Assembly: GCF_012163155.1 (NCBI RefSeq)
Contig: NZ_JAAVUN010000013.1
Span: 21,885 to 85,884 of the forward strand
DNA length: 64,000 nt
Direction: 5' to 3'
Source of the DNA: Kocuria subflava
GTDB lineage: Bacteria; Actinomycetota; Actinomycetes; Actinomycetales; Micrococcaceae
The notes beneath the pieces are model-generated. The model made no database searches and was not told the origin of the DNA. It saw only the letters and a program-made list of their open reading frames with translations. Positions 52,841 through 60,510 of the stretch are shown piece after piece (the first letter of the stretch is position 1; each line of letters opens with the position of its first letter). The translations under genes were made by a program, and so were the position numbers.

Positions 52841-53476
52841 ATGACTGCCCAACCCACTGCTGCGCCCGGACCTGTGTCCCGGGCGGAGGAGACTCGACAA
52901 CGCTTTGTGGACGCCGCAGTGACCCTGTTCAAGGAACACGGTTACGGCGCCACATCCATGTCACAGGTTGCCGCAGCCGCCGGGTCGAGCCGAGCAAACC
53001 TCTACCTGTACTTCCACTCCAAGTCGGAGATCGTCCTGGAGTGGATGCTGGAATTGCGCCCGGAGCTGGACCGCATCTACTCCCAGCTGGACCACCTCCC
53101 GGAGTACTCGGTGCAGTCCTGCCGCGCGTGGCTGGCTCAAGTGGTGGCCGTGTGGCGGGCGCATCCGGAGGAGCTGGATGCCATGGAACAAGCCATGACC
53201 GAGGACAGCGATGTCCACCGGGCCCGGGTTGAACTGTGCCGGGAAACAGCAGCGGGACTGCAGGCACTGCGCCGCGGATCCGGAAACCACCAAGGCGGCG
53301 AGCTGCCCTCGCGGGAGCTCGCCGCCCGGCAGGTGCACATGGTCAGCCTGATGCTCGGCACAGAAAGTTGCTTGTCCTCCATGGTCCTGCATGAGGCCAT
53401 CCTGGACGACGATCTGTTCCTCAACGCCCTGGCAAGCCAGTGGTCAACGCTGCTGAACGGGCTCACTCACTGCTGA
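52841..53476 (+). CDS. TetR family transcriptional regulator
   Basis: A 211-residue repressor. The N-terminal helix-turn-helix (RFVDAAVTLFKEHGYGATSMSQVAAAAGSSRANLYLYFHSKSE) is typical; the C-terminal ~140 residues form the ligand domain. The ATG at 52841 is preferred because the -10 box is six bases upstream; the frame reaches 52805 but crosses the operator. The target is unknown. It is convergent with the small secreted protein gene, the two overlapping by 14 bases. Confidence 0.9.
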   Translation: MTAQPTAAPGPVSRAEETRQRFVDAAVTLFKEHGYGATSMSQVAAAAGSSRANLYLYFHSKSEIVLEWMLELRPELDRIYSQLDHLPEYSVQSCRAWLAQVVAVWRAHPEELDAMEQAMTEDSDVHRARVELCRETAAGLQALRRGSGNHQGGELPSRELAARQVHMVSLMLGTESCLSSMVLHEAILDDDLFLNALASQWSTLLNGLTHC

Positions 53477-53846
53477 TCACGTGATGCTGCCGGATCCTGC
53501 AGTCCGTTGCATCAGCCTCACACCAGGCCGCCTGAACGCCCAGCGCCCCGGCATGCGGCATCCGGCATCCGGCATCCGGCGCAATGATCTCCCATGACCA
53601 GGCATCCCGCACCCAGTCCTGCGAGCGCACCGTGTCCCGATTCAGTTTGGGCCGGATGACGGGCTCCTTCGACCTACACGGATTGGCCTTGCAGACGGGC
53701 GCAGGGCCGGTCACAACGCCGCGGTCCTGAGCGGTCTCAGCCGGTAGGCCTGGTGCTGCACCTGCAGCGGTGGCACCCAGAACCACCAAGAGACCACTGG
53801 TGACAAGGGCTGCTGAGGCCCGAAAACTGTTGAGTGCGATGTTCAT
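53463..53846 (-). CDS. Small secreted protein, hypothetical
   Basis: A 127-residue protein with an N-terminal signal peptide (residues 1-31, ending GAAPGLP) and cysteines at four or five positions that may form disulfides. The C-terminal part after residue 92 is encoded through the heptanucleotide repeat at 53557-53577, so a repeat change would shift the frame. I do not recognise a family. Confidence 0.58.
   Translation of the reverse strand: MNIALNSFRASAALVTSGLLVVLGATAAGAAPGLPAETAQDRGVVTGPAPVCKANPCRSKEPVIRPKLNRDTVRSQDWVRDAWSWEIIAPDAGCRMPHAGALGVQAAWCEADATDCRIRQHHVISSE
53557..53577. repeat. Heptanucleotide tandem repeat, three perfect copies
   Basis: GGCATCC three times (53557-53577), preceded by the imperfect copy GGCATGC (53550-53556). 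The unit is not a multiple of three, so loss or gain of a copy changes the reading frame of the secreted protein gene. Confidence 0.8.
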
Positions 53847-53882
53847 GGCTGACCCCTATCGGGGTCGTGTGGGGTGGATGTG

Positions 53883-53935
53883 GATGATGCCCCTCCGGAT
53901 GGATCCTGGAGGATCACATCTGGCGGGGCATCATC
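53883..53935. terminator. Hairpin after the lipoprotein gene
   Basis: Arms 53883-53893 and 53925-53935 are 11 bases and perfectly complementary. The 31-base loop is long, so this may be a weak terminator. Confidence 0.45.
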
Positions 53936-53945
53936 AGAGTGGGTC

Positions 53946-54833
53946 TCAGGCAGCAGGTGTGCCGGAGTCGGCGTCGGCTTCCTCAGGAGTGGAAGGCTCA
54001 AAGCTCCATCCGGAGTCGGCCTCCACCACGATGTAGTACTCGCCGGCGTCGACGTCCAGGTAGCCGTAGCCTGCACCGATCTCGTTGAAGGTGTACTGCG
54101 TGCCCTGGCCGCCATCCTCGGTGTCTTCACCGTGGACGATGAAGTTTCCGCCGCCGTCGTGGCTGGCCTTGACGGTGACGTCCTCATCCCCCTCCCACTT
54201 GAACGCGCCAAAGCCATCACCGGTGATGGTCTGGTCCGGTCCCGCGGTGGGGAGGGAGTCGACGTCGTAGAAGCTCATGGTGAAGCTCTCACTGGAATCC
54301 CCCTGGATCTCGTAGGACTTGGTGTTGGTGGGGTTGTACGGGGTGTACGGGTCCACAAAGTTGATGGACTGCTGACCCGTGTCCACACCACTGAGGATTC
54401 CTCCGTGGTCAGCCTTGGCGTAGAGGTAGGTGTACTTGCTGGAGGAGGTGTTCTCAAAGACCACCACAATGGGGCCGTCGTGCTCCGGGACCTCCACGGT
54501 GTCACCACCCTTGCCCTTGACGGTGGAGATGGGCTCGCCCTTCAACTGGGTGGTGTCCACATCCCCGGTGGAAGCAGCGGAACTGCTGGTGCTCTTGGGG
54601 CTGGCAGAGCTGGTGCCGGTTTTGTCACCGGAGCCGCTGGGCGTTGCGGAGCTGGTGGAATCCGGGGTATGGGTGGGCTGGGTGGTTTCCGTCTGGCTCG
54701 GCTGGGACTGTGTGGTTTCCGTGGGAGCGGGCTGGCTGCCTCCGGTGGGGACACAACCGGCCAGGCCAAGGGTTGCGGTGACGGCCAAGAGGCCGACGGT
54801 CAACGGGGTACGGAGAGAGAGGTTCTTGGTCAT
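53946..54833 (-). CDS. Lipoprotein, paralogue of the 49.8-51.2 kb surface protein
   Basis: A 295-residue lipoprotein: signal peptide with lipobox LAGC (24-27), so Cys27 is lipidated; a Ser/Thr/Pro-rich linker; then a beta-rich domain of about 170 residues. The end (SHDGGGNFIV..FNEIG..ADSGWSFEPST) aligns with that of the larger protein at 49834-51240. AAGGAGG precedes the ATG. Function unknown; exposed on the outer face of the membrane. Confidence 0.8.
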   Translation of the reverse strand: MTKNLSLRTPLTVGLLAVTATLGLAGCVPTGGSQPAPTETTQSQPSQTETTQPTHTPDSTSSATPSGSGDKTGTSSASPKSTSSSAASTGDVDTTQLKGEPISTVKGKGGDTVEVPEHDGPIVVVFENTSSSKYTYLYAKADHGGILSGVDTGQQSINFVDPYTPYNPTNTKSYEIQGDSSESFTMSFYDVDSLPTAGPDQTITGDGFGAFKWEGDEDVTVKASHDGGGNFIVHGEDTEDGGQGTQYTFNEIGAGYGYLDVDAGEYYIVVEADSGWSFEPSTPEEADADSGTPAA

Positions 54834-55089
54834 GACGACCTCCTTGAGGAGAAGGGGCGGACTGTCGAGTGGTTTGCTGTGTGCCTTGGATCACCGGCAC
54901 ACCACGAGTGAAACACCTCTTATTCGCATTTGCAAACCCCTACAACGTCACAGTCCGTAATGCATTAGCAAATTCCCAGGTCAGCCCAGGCACAAGAATT
55001 TTTCTTTCGGGGCCTGTGTTTGCACGCTCGTGAGCGCAAACTTGTCCCCGCCTCAGCTGAACCACTGCCCCGTGACGCGCAAGGCTTCT
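54834..55089. promoter_or_regulatory. Divergent control region with GTTTGCA-type sites
   Basis: Contains GCATTTGCAAAC (near 54928), ATGCATTAGCAAAT (near 54962) and GTTTGC-N12-GCAAAC (55018-55041), between the lipoprotein and the CitE-like gene. No further gene is seen. Confidence 0.45.
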
Positions 55090-55094
55090 AGGCT
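55089..55094 (+). promoter_or_regulatory. -10 box of leaderless promoter for the CitE-like gene
   Basis: TAGGCT, exactly six bases before the ATG at 55101. Confidence 0.55.
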
Positions 55095-55100
55095 TGTGTC

Positions 55101-55940
55101 ATGACGCACACGCCACTGCTGAGCACCGCCCGAACCACCCTGTTCGCCCCCGCGAGCAGACCCGACCGGGTCCTCAAAGCACAGAGCTCCGGGGCCGATG
55201 TGGTCATTGTTGATCTGGAAGATGCCGTGGCCGGCCAGGACAAGGACCAAGCCCGCGACAATCTGATGGCCCTGCTGGGTGGAACCAGCAGGCATGGCCG
55301 TCTGAGTGCTGCCGTGGCGGTTCGCATCAACTCCCCCAGGACACAGGCAGGCGCACAAGACCTCAAGGCACTGGCTGCCGTGGGCACTGTGGAGCTGTTG
55401 GACGCCGTGGTGGTTCCCAAGGTGGAGGAGACCGGGCATCTGAGTTCCGTGCGGGAGGCCCTGCCGGGCACCCACCTGGTGGGGACCATTGAGTCAGCAG
55501 CCGGGTTGTTGCACCTGGAAGCCTTGGCCGCCCAGGACGGGGTGATCCGACTGGCCACAGGCACGTTGGATCTGGCCCAGGATCTTGGATGTGCCCTGGA
55601 TTCCCGCACCATGGACGCCGCTCGTGCCCGTCTGGTCACGGTCTCCCGCGCCCTGGGTCTGGCCGGGCCGCTGGATTCACCCACTCCGCAGTTCAAGGAC
55701 CTGCGCCCCGTTCAAGTGGCTGCACGGTTGGCCAAGGAAGACGGTTTCACGGGCAAGTCCTGCATCCACCCGGCACAGGTGGATGCTGTGGCCCAGGCTT
55801 TTGCTCCCACCATGGACGAAATCGAGTGGGCCCGCTCGGTCATTCACGCCGACGACGGCGCCACGTCCGTGGACGGATCCATGGTGGAAGCACCTGTGCT
55901 TGCGCGGGCACGTGCCATCCTGGACGGCCCACACGCCTGA
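55101..55940 (+). CDS. CitE/HpcH-like aldolase or lyase
   Basis: A 279-residue TIM-barrel protein of the HpcH/HpaI family: LFAPASRPDRVLKAQ (N-terminal), VIVDLEDAVAG (metal and phosphate-type acid cluster, near 35), VPKVEETG and GTIESAAGLLHLEALA. Members act as citramalyl- or malyl-CoA lyases or as stand-alone CitE-like enzymes. No citrate lyase subunits are nearby; the role is inferred from family only. Confidence 0.87.
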   Translation: MTHTPLLSTARTTLFAPASRPDRVLKAQSSGADVVIVDLEDAVAGQDKDQARDNLMALLGGTSRHGRLSAAVAVRINSPRTQAGAQDLKALAAVGTVELLDAVVVPKVEETGHLSSVREALPGTHLVGTIESAAGLLHLEALAAQDGVIRLATGTLDLAQDLGCALDSRTMDAARARLVTVSRALGLAGPLDSPTPQFKDLRPVQVAARLAKEDGFTGKSCIHPAQVDAVAQAFAPTMDEIEWARSVIHADDGATSVDGSMVEAPVLARARAILDGPHA

Positions 55941-55959
55941 ACCACGCAGTGAGATGTGA

Positions 55960-56003
55960 TCGACCCCCGCGGTATGAACCTCGACAGTTCCCGCGGGGGT
56001 CGA
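55960..56003. terminator. Hairpin between convergent genes
   Basis: Arms 55960-55972 and 55991-56003 are 13 bases and perfectly complementary with an 18-base loop; AGATG/CATCT beyond a three-base bulge can extend it. Confidence 0.7.
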
Positions 56004-56027
56004 CATCTACGAGCCGTCAGCCGACGG

Positions 56028-56759
56028 TCAGCAGGCTGCCCCGGCCAGCTGTGCACCGTGGTCGACACCGTGCTGGGCACTGTGCTCGGCACCGCCCTGT
56101 GCACCGTGGACGAACTGGTCCATCTGAGCGGATTCGCCTGCGATGGCGGGGTCAGCGGGCGCGCCTGCGGTGGCGGTGGCAGCGGGGGCAGGGTCAGAGG
56201 GGACCGACGTGCTGGTCTCCACTGCTGGCTGCGCGGTGGCCACGTCCTGGACAGTCACAACCGTCTGATCCGCCTCCGGAGTCATATCCTCGGATGCAGA
56301 GGTGGTCTCATCAGCGGCCACTTCAGAAGGGGCGGTGGTGGCAGCAGTTGCCGTGGTGCCGGTTCCGGTGCTGCCGGCAACCGAACCCGACCAGCATGAC
56401 TCGGAGGCCGCCCACGGAGTGGTGCCTTGTGCGTTGTAGAGCTCGATCGCGGCAGCGTCCTGCACGGATTCCGGGGCGCTGGCGGCCGTTGCATAGCCGG
56501 CGGCGGCAGACATGGACTGCCACGTGGAATCCAGGAACTGGTAGGCCCCGGAGGCACCGGAGGAGGCGTTCACCGCCGAGTAGTTCCCGCCGGATTCACA
56601 GCTCTTGATGGCCTCCAAGGCGGGGATTCCTGTGTCGGCGGCCTGGGCAGGTGCGGCGGCAAAACCTGCACCGATCATCAGTGCGGCACCTGAGAGACCC
56701 AGGGCACCGCGGCGCACCAAGGATCGACGACGGGCGGGGGCGGTCATTGTGGTGGTCAT
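56028..56759 (-). CDS. Rpf-like resuscitation-promoting transglycosylase
   Basis: A 243-residue exported protein: signal peptide (1-41, ending AQA), the Rpf/transglycosylase core GIPALEAIKSCESGGNYSAVNASSGASGAYQF with the catalytic glutamate in CESGG, then a Thr/Ala/Glu-rich linker and a short His-rich tail ending in AAC. It cleaves peptidoglycan and in relatives revives dormant cells. The ATG at 56759 has GGAGA upstream; the longer open frame is not plausible as a signal peptide. Confidence 0.83.
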   Translation of the reverse strand: MTTTMTAPARRRSLVRRGALGLSGAALMIGAGFAAAPAQAADTGIPALEAIKSCESGGNYSAVNASSGASGAYQFLDSTWQSMSAAAGYATAASAPESVQDAAAIELYNAQGTTPWAASESCWSGSVAGSTGTGTTATAATTAPSEVAADETTSASEDMTPEADQTVVTVQDVATAQPAVETSTSVPSDPAPAATATAGAPADPAIAGESAQMDQFVHGAQGGAEHSAQHGVDHGAQLAGAAC

Positions 56760-57082
56760 GTTCTCTCCGTTCCAAAGTTCGGCTCCAGGCGCCGGCCCTT
56801 GCGGCCACACCCGGTTGATCATTCGGTCACGCAGCCTTGGGGCATAGCCGGCGGCTCGAACCATGCCAACCAGGATTGAGGGCAAGCATGTCGGCTTCCT
56901 GACGGAACTGTGTCCGGCGGACAGGTTGGAGGGACCTGCGCACGGTGAGCGGTGCGTCGTCGTCGTGGGTGGGGCGGGGGCAGAAACGGCGGCCGGAGGC
57001 GGTGCACAAGGGTGGGGCAAGACTCAGGGGCGCCTGGTCCGGGCCACAGGTTGGGCACAGCCGATCTGCCCATATTTTTTTC
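56760..57082. other. Divergent intergenic region
   Basis: No gene is supported. It holds promoters for the Rpf-like gene and the response regulator. On the plus strand, TATTTT (57073-57078) sits just before the ATG at 57083, so this gene may be leaderless too. Confidence 0.4.
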
Positions 57083-57802
57083 ATGCGAATTTTCACCGTG
57101 GACCTGCGTTCGGCCGCCCAACCCCCGGGGCCGGCTGGTGCTGTCCAGACACAGACTGTGGACCCGGACTGGGCTGATGCCGCGGACAGCGTGCAGCGAA
57201 TCAGCTTGCCATCGGCCCTTCCGTGGGCATGTGTGGACCATCAGCCTGACGCCGTGGTGCTGACCGTGGAGGCCGCCGGAACCTACGACACCGTGGTGGC
57301 CCAGGCGCTGCGCACGGACGGAATCCACACTCCGGTCATGGTCCTGGCCCAGCACACGGACCCCCATTCCACCGCCAAGGCGCTTGAAGCCGGGACGGAT
57401 GACGTTCTGGAGGCGCCTGTGAGTGTGGTGGAGATGCGGGCACGGTTGCGAGCCCTGAGCAGGCGACCGGCAACGTGGGAACCTGACGAGTTCACGCACG
57501 GGGCGGTGACGGTGGACCTGCTGGGGCATCGGGCTCTGGTGGACGGGCAGGACCTGGACCTGACCCCGGTGCAGTTCCGTCTGCTGGCTGTTCTGCTGCG
57601 CAATGCCGGACGCACCCTGACCCGCGACCAATTGCGTGAGTCCGTTTGGGACCCGGCGGAGGAGTGGGGCTCCAATGTGGTGGAACAGGCGGTCTCCGGG
57701 TTGCGCACCAAACTTGCGGAGCACCGTGTGCGGGACTGCCTCAAAACGGTCCGCGGGGTGGGCTACAGGATGGCATCCCCTCACCCCTCTCCCGCCGAGT
57801 AG
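57083..57802 (+). CDS. OmpR/PhoB-type response regulator with degenerate receiver
   Basis: A 239-residue protein. The C-terminal winged helix is intact (FTHGAVTVDLLGHRALVDG, LTPVQFRLLAVLLRNAGRTLTRDQLRE, VEQAVSGLRTKLAEHRV, RGVGYRM). The receiver half lacks the key residues: threonine (T61) replaces the phospho-acceptor aspartate, the N-terminal acidic pair is absent, and alanine (A111) replaces the conserved lysine. It is an atypical, probably phosphorylation-independent regulator. There is no kinase partner next to it. Targets unknown. Confidence 0.82.
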   Translation: MRIFTVDLRSAAQPPGPAGAVQTQTVDPDWADAADSVQRISLPSALPWACVDHQPDAVVLTVEAAGTYDTVVAQALRTDGIHTPVMVLAQHTDPHSTAKALEAGTDDVLEAPVSVVEMRARLRALSRRPATWEPDEFTHGAVTVDLLGHRALVDGQDLDLTPVQFRLLAVLLRNAGRTLTRDQLRESVWDPAEEWGSNVVEQAVSGLRTKLAEHRVRDCLKTVRGVGYRMASPHPSPAE

Positions 57803-57857
57803 GCCGTTTGATCGCCCCTGAGTGGGTCAGCAGCGATCAAACGGCCTATTCGGCGGG
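57791..57857. terminator. Long hairpin between convergent genes
   Basis: Arms 57791-57815 and 57833-57857 are 25 bases with one mismatch and a 17-base loop. The left arm includes the stop of the response regulator gene (57800-57802). Also ends the tctA transcript. Confidence 0.75.
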
Positions 57858-57880
57858 TGGGGGTGGAAGAGAGGAGTGGC

Positions 57881-59386
57881 TCAGACGTCCCGGCGGGTGC
57901 GGTTGACCACCTTGGAGCGCACCGTGATGGCCAGGATCAGCAACAGCACGCCGTAAAGCACCAGCGGGATGGGACCGGAGACCAGGATGGACCAGTCACC
58001 ACCGGAGCTCAGCAAGGCATCCCGCAGGCTGGACTCCGCCAGCGGCCCCAGGACCATGCCGATCATGAGCGGAGCCAAGGGCACCCCGTAGCGGCGCATG
58101 GCAAAACCCAGAAGCGCCAACGCCAACAGCAGGATCAAGTCAAAGATCCGGCCCGAGGTTGCATACACACCCAGACCACAGAACACGGTGATGCCCGCGT
58201 ACAGGTACGGCTTGGGGATCAGCAGCAGCTTGGCCCACAGCGGCGCAAACGGCAGGTTCAGGATCAACAGGACCACCATGGCCACAAAGAAGCTGGCAAG
58301 CAACGGCCACACCAGGTCCGTGGAACGCTCGAACAGCAACGGACCCGGCTGCAGGCCGTACTGCTGGAAGGCAGCCAGCATGATGGCCGCCGTGGAGGAC
58401 ACCGGCAGACCCAGTGCCAGCAGCGCACCCATGGCGGTACCGGTGGTGGCGTTTCCTGCCGCCTCCGGTGCGGCCAGACCACGGATGGCACCCTTGCCGA
58501 ACTGCGGATCCTTACGACGACGGTCCAGTCGACGCTCGAGGTCGTAAGCCATGAACGTGGGGACCTCCGAGCCACCAACCGGAATCACACCAAAGGGCAG
58601 GCCGATGGCTGTGCCACGTGCCCAGGCGGGTGCGGCCTCCTTGAGTTCATGCCGCTTCAGGAACGGCCGACCCTTGACGTTGACCTGGCGGGGGTTGCGT
58701 TCCCGCTTGAGCCGGGAGGCCACGTGCAGGACCTCACCCAGGGCCAGGATGGCCACGGTCACGGTGATCAGGGAGATGCCGTCAAAAATCTGTGGGGCAC
58801 CCAGGGTGAATCGCTCCACACCGGACATGGCATCAATGCCCACAGTGGCAATGGCCAGACCGATCACCAATGACGCCAGACCCTTGACCGCGGAATCAGC
58901 GACGACGGAGGAGGTGGCCACGAATGCGAACAAGGCCAGGGCAAAATACTCCTGCGGACCGAACATGGCCGAGAGCTCAGCCAACCTGGGGGCCAGGAAC
59001 ACCACCAGCAAGGAGGCCGTCATACCGCCGATGAAGGCACCGATGGCGGCGGTGGCAAGAGCCTGGGGCGCTCTGCCCGCCAGGGCCATCTTGTGACCCT
59101 CGAACGTGGAGGCAATGGCCGAGCCCTGCCCCGGGGTGTTCATCAGGATGCCCATGGTGGAATCCCCGAACAGACCACCGAAGTAGACACCGGCGAACAT
59201 GATGAACGCCGCGGTGGGATCCAGGGCAAAGGTCATGGGCAGCAGCAGCGCCACCGCCATGGAGGAGCCCAGACCGGGCAGCACGCCAACGGCGGTGCCC
59301 AACAAACAGCCCACCAGAACCCACAACAGGTTCATGGGGGTCAGCGCCCCCTGGAAGCCCTCCGCCAGTAGATTCAAAGATTCCAT
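57881..59386 (-). CDS. tctA: Tripartite tricarboxylate transporter permease TctA
   Basis: A 501-residue polytopic protein with about twelve hydrophobic helices and the family signature LLGTAVGVLPGLGSSMAVALLLP plus FGDSTMGILMNTPGQGSA. It forms the large permease subunit for citrate-type or other carboxylates, driven by ion gradients. GGAGG lies eight bases before the ATG. It directly follows tctB on the same transcript, with a one-base gap. Confidence 0.92.
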   Translation of the reverse strand: MESLNLLAEGFQGALTPMNLLWVLVGCLLGTAVGVLPGLGSSMAVALLLPMTFALDPTAAFIMFAGVYFGGLFGDSTMGILMNTPGQGSAIASTFEGHKMALAGRAPQALATAAIGAFIGGMTASLLVVFLAPRLAELSAMFGPQEYFALALFAFVATSSVVADSAVKGLASLVIGLAIATVGIDAMSGVERFTLGAPQIFDGISLITVTVAILALGEVLHVASRLKRERNPRQVNVKGRPFLKRHELKEAAPAWARGTAIGLPFGVIPVGGSEVPTFMAYDLERRLDRRRKDPQFGKGAIRGLAAPEAAGNATTGTAMGALLALGLPVSSTAAIMLAAFQQYGLQPGPLLFERSTDLVWPLLASFFVAMVVLLILNLPFAPLWAKLLLIPKPYLYAGITVFCGLGVYATSGRIFDLILLLALALLGFAMRRYGVPLAPLMIGMVLGPLAESSLRDALLSSGGDWSILVSGPIPLVLYGVLLLILAITVRSKVVNRTRRDV

Positions 59387-59387
59387 G

Positions 59388-59981
59388 TCAGAGGCCTCCC
59401 AACAGACCGGAGGGAAGGTTCAGACCCAGACCCACGGCAAAACCCAGGTAGATCAGGCTGGAGAACACCAACGCCAAGGAGAGGTCAAAGACGGGCCGCT
59501 TGCTGCCCACCCCGCGGGCAACACACCAGAACAACAGGGCTCCGGCGATGATCCAGCCCAGGAACTCGATCCCCAGAGCAAACAGCAGGAAGCCGCCCAC
59601 CAGCCACGCCACGGCCTTCCAGTCCGAGTGGAACGTGTAGGAGGCGGCATCTTCAGCATCCCGCTTCTCCGGGTGGCGCAAGACATCCAGCACAAGCAGT
59701 GCGGCCAGGACGTATCCCACAATGGCCAGCAGCATGGGGTAAAAGCGAGGGCCGGGGAAATCAGTGTTCTCCGGAACGGTCATGGTGACCATGCCGTATA
59801 CCAGGTAGGTGCTGATCCCGGCCAGGACCAGCGGTATCACCAGACCCGAACGACCGGGCAGGAAACCCTGCCCCCGCCCAGGCTCCGATGCACGACCCTG
59901 CCCTGCAGCGGACTCGGCAGATGATGCGGGAGGCGTGTCCCAGGGCGGCCCCGAAGTCGTCTCCGTTGACGGTGAGTTCAC
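59388..59981 (-). CDS. tctB: Tripartite tricarboxylate transporter small subunit TctB
   Basis: A membrane protein with four hydrophobic helices in the TctB/DUF1468 pattern (GLVIPLVLAGISTYLVYGMV, LYLGFAVGLGL); it is the small permease subunit. The GTG at 59981 is proposed with TAGGA before it; a longer frame reaches 60020 and cannot be excluded. The N-terminal ~40 residues are polar. Genes for TctC (the extracellular binding protein) are absent here. Confidence 0.82.
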   Translation of the reverse strand: MNSPSTETTSGPPWDTPPASSAESAAGQGRASEPGRGQGFLPGRSGLVIPLVLAGISTYLVYGMVTMTVPENTDFPGPRFYPMLLAIVGYVLAALLVLDVLRHPEKRDAEDAASYTFHSDWKAVAWLVGGFLLFALGIEFLGWIIAGALLFWCVARGVGSKRPVFDLSLALVFSSLIYLGFAVGLGLNLPSGLLGGL

Positions 59982-60149
59982 GATGGTCCTAGGTGATGTG
60001 GTGCGGTCAGTCCATGACACATGCGCGTCCGCTCAGCGTTGGTGCCGCGTACCCGAAAGGGGTTGCGAGGTGCCGTCAATGCGGTAGTGACGTGACATTA
60101 TGGTGCAGATCACACAGGATCATATGCCAGGTCGAACCATGGAGGACGC

Positions 60150-60509
60150 ATGACCGTCGTCATTGCCCGCAGCAACTCTCCCGAAAGTGAAGTCGCATTG
60201 GAGGCAGGACTTGTGGAGGCCAAGCGCCGCGGGGAGGATGCCGTGATTTTTCAGCTCGACGGCGAGCCCTCCGAGCAGGAGAGCACCGAACGTGACGGCG
60301 TGAATGTGACGTACCGTTTCCCCCAACCCCGAGGCCGTGACGCCACCGGCGATCTGCTGGACGTGGCCGAAGAGGTCAACGCCTCCCTGATTGTGGTGGG
60401 CATCAAACACCGCAGCCCCGTGGGCAAACTCTTCCTGGGCAGCTCAGCTCAGCAGGTCCTGCTGGAAGCCAACGCTCCCGTGCTGGCGGTCAAAGCCCAC
60501 GAATCCTGA
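60150..60509 (+). CDS. Universal stress protein, single domain
   Basis: A 119-residue single-domain USP. VVIARSNSPESEVALEAGLVEA at the start and ASLIVVGIKHRSPVGKLFLGSSAQQVLLEANAPVLAVK (ATP-loop G-2x-G-9x-G-S/T type) mark the family. Only one USP domain, unlike the gene at 43750. GGAGG precedes the ATG at 60150. Divergent from tctB. Confidence 0.88.
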   Translation: MTVVIARSNSPESEVALEAGLVEAKRRGEDAVIFQLDGEPSEQESTERDGVNVTYRFPQPRGRDATGDLLDVAEEVNASLIVVGIKHRSPVGKLFLGSSAQQVLLEANAPVLAVKAHES

Positions 60510-60510
60510 T

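Noticed and set aside
57857..59386. Open frames opposite tctA
   Set aside because: Same reason; tctA is recognised and the opposite frames lack motifs and ribosome sites.
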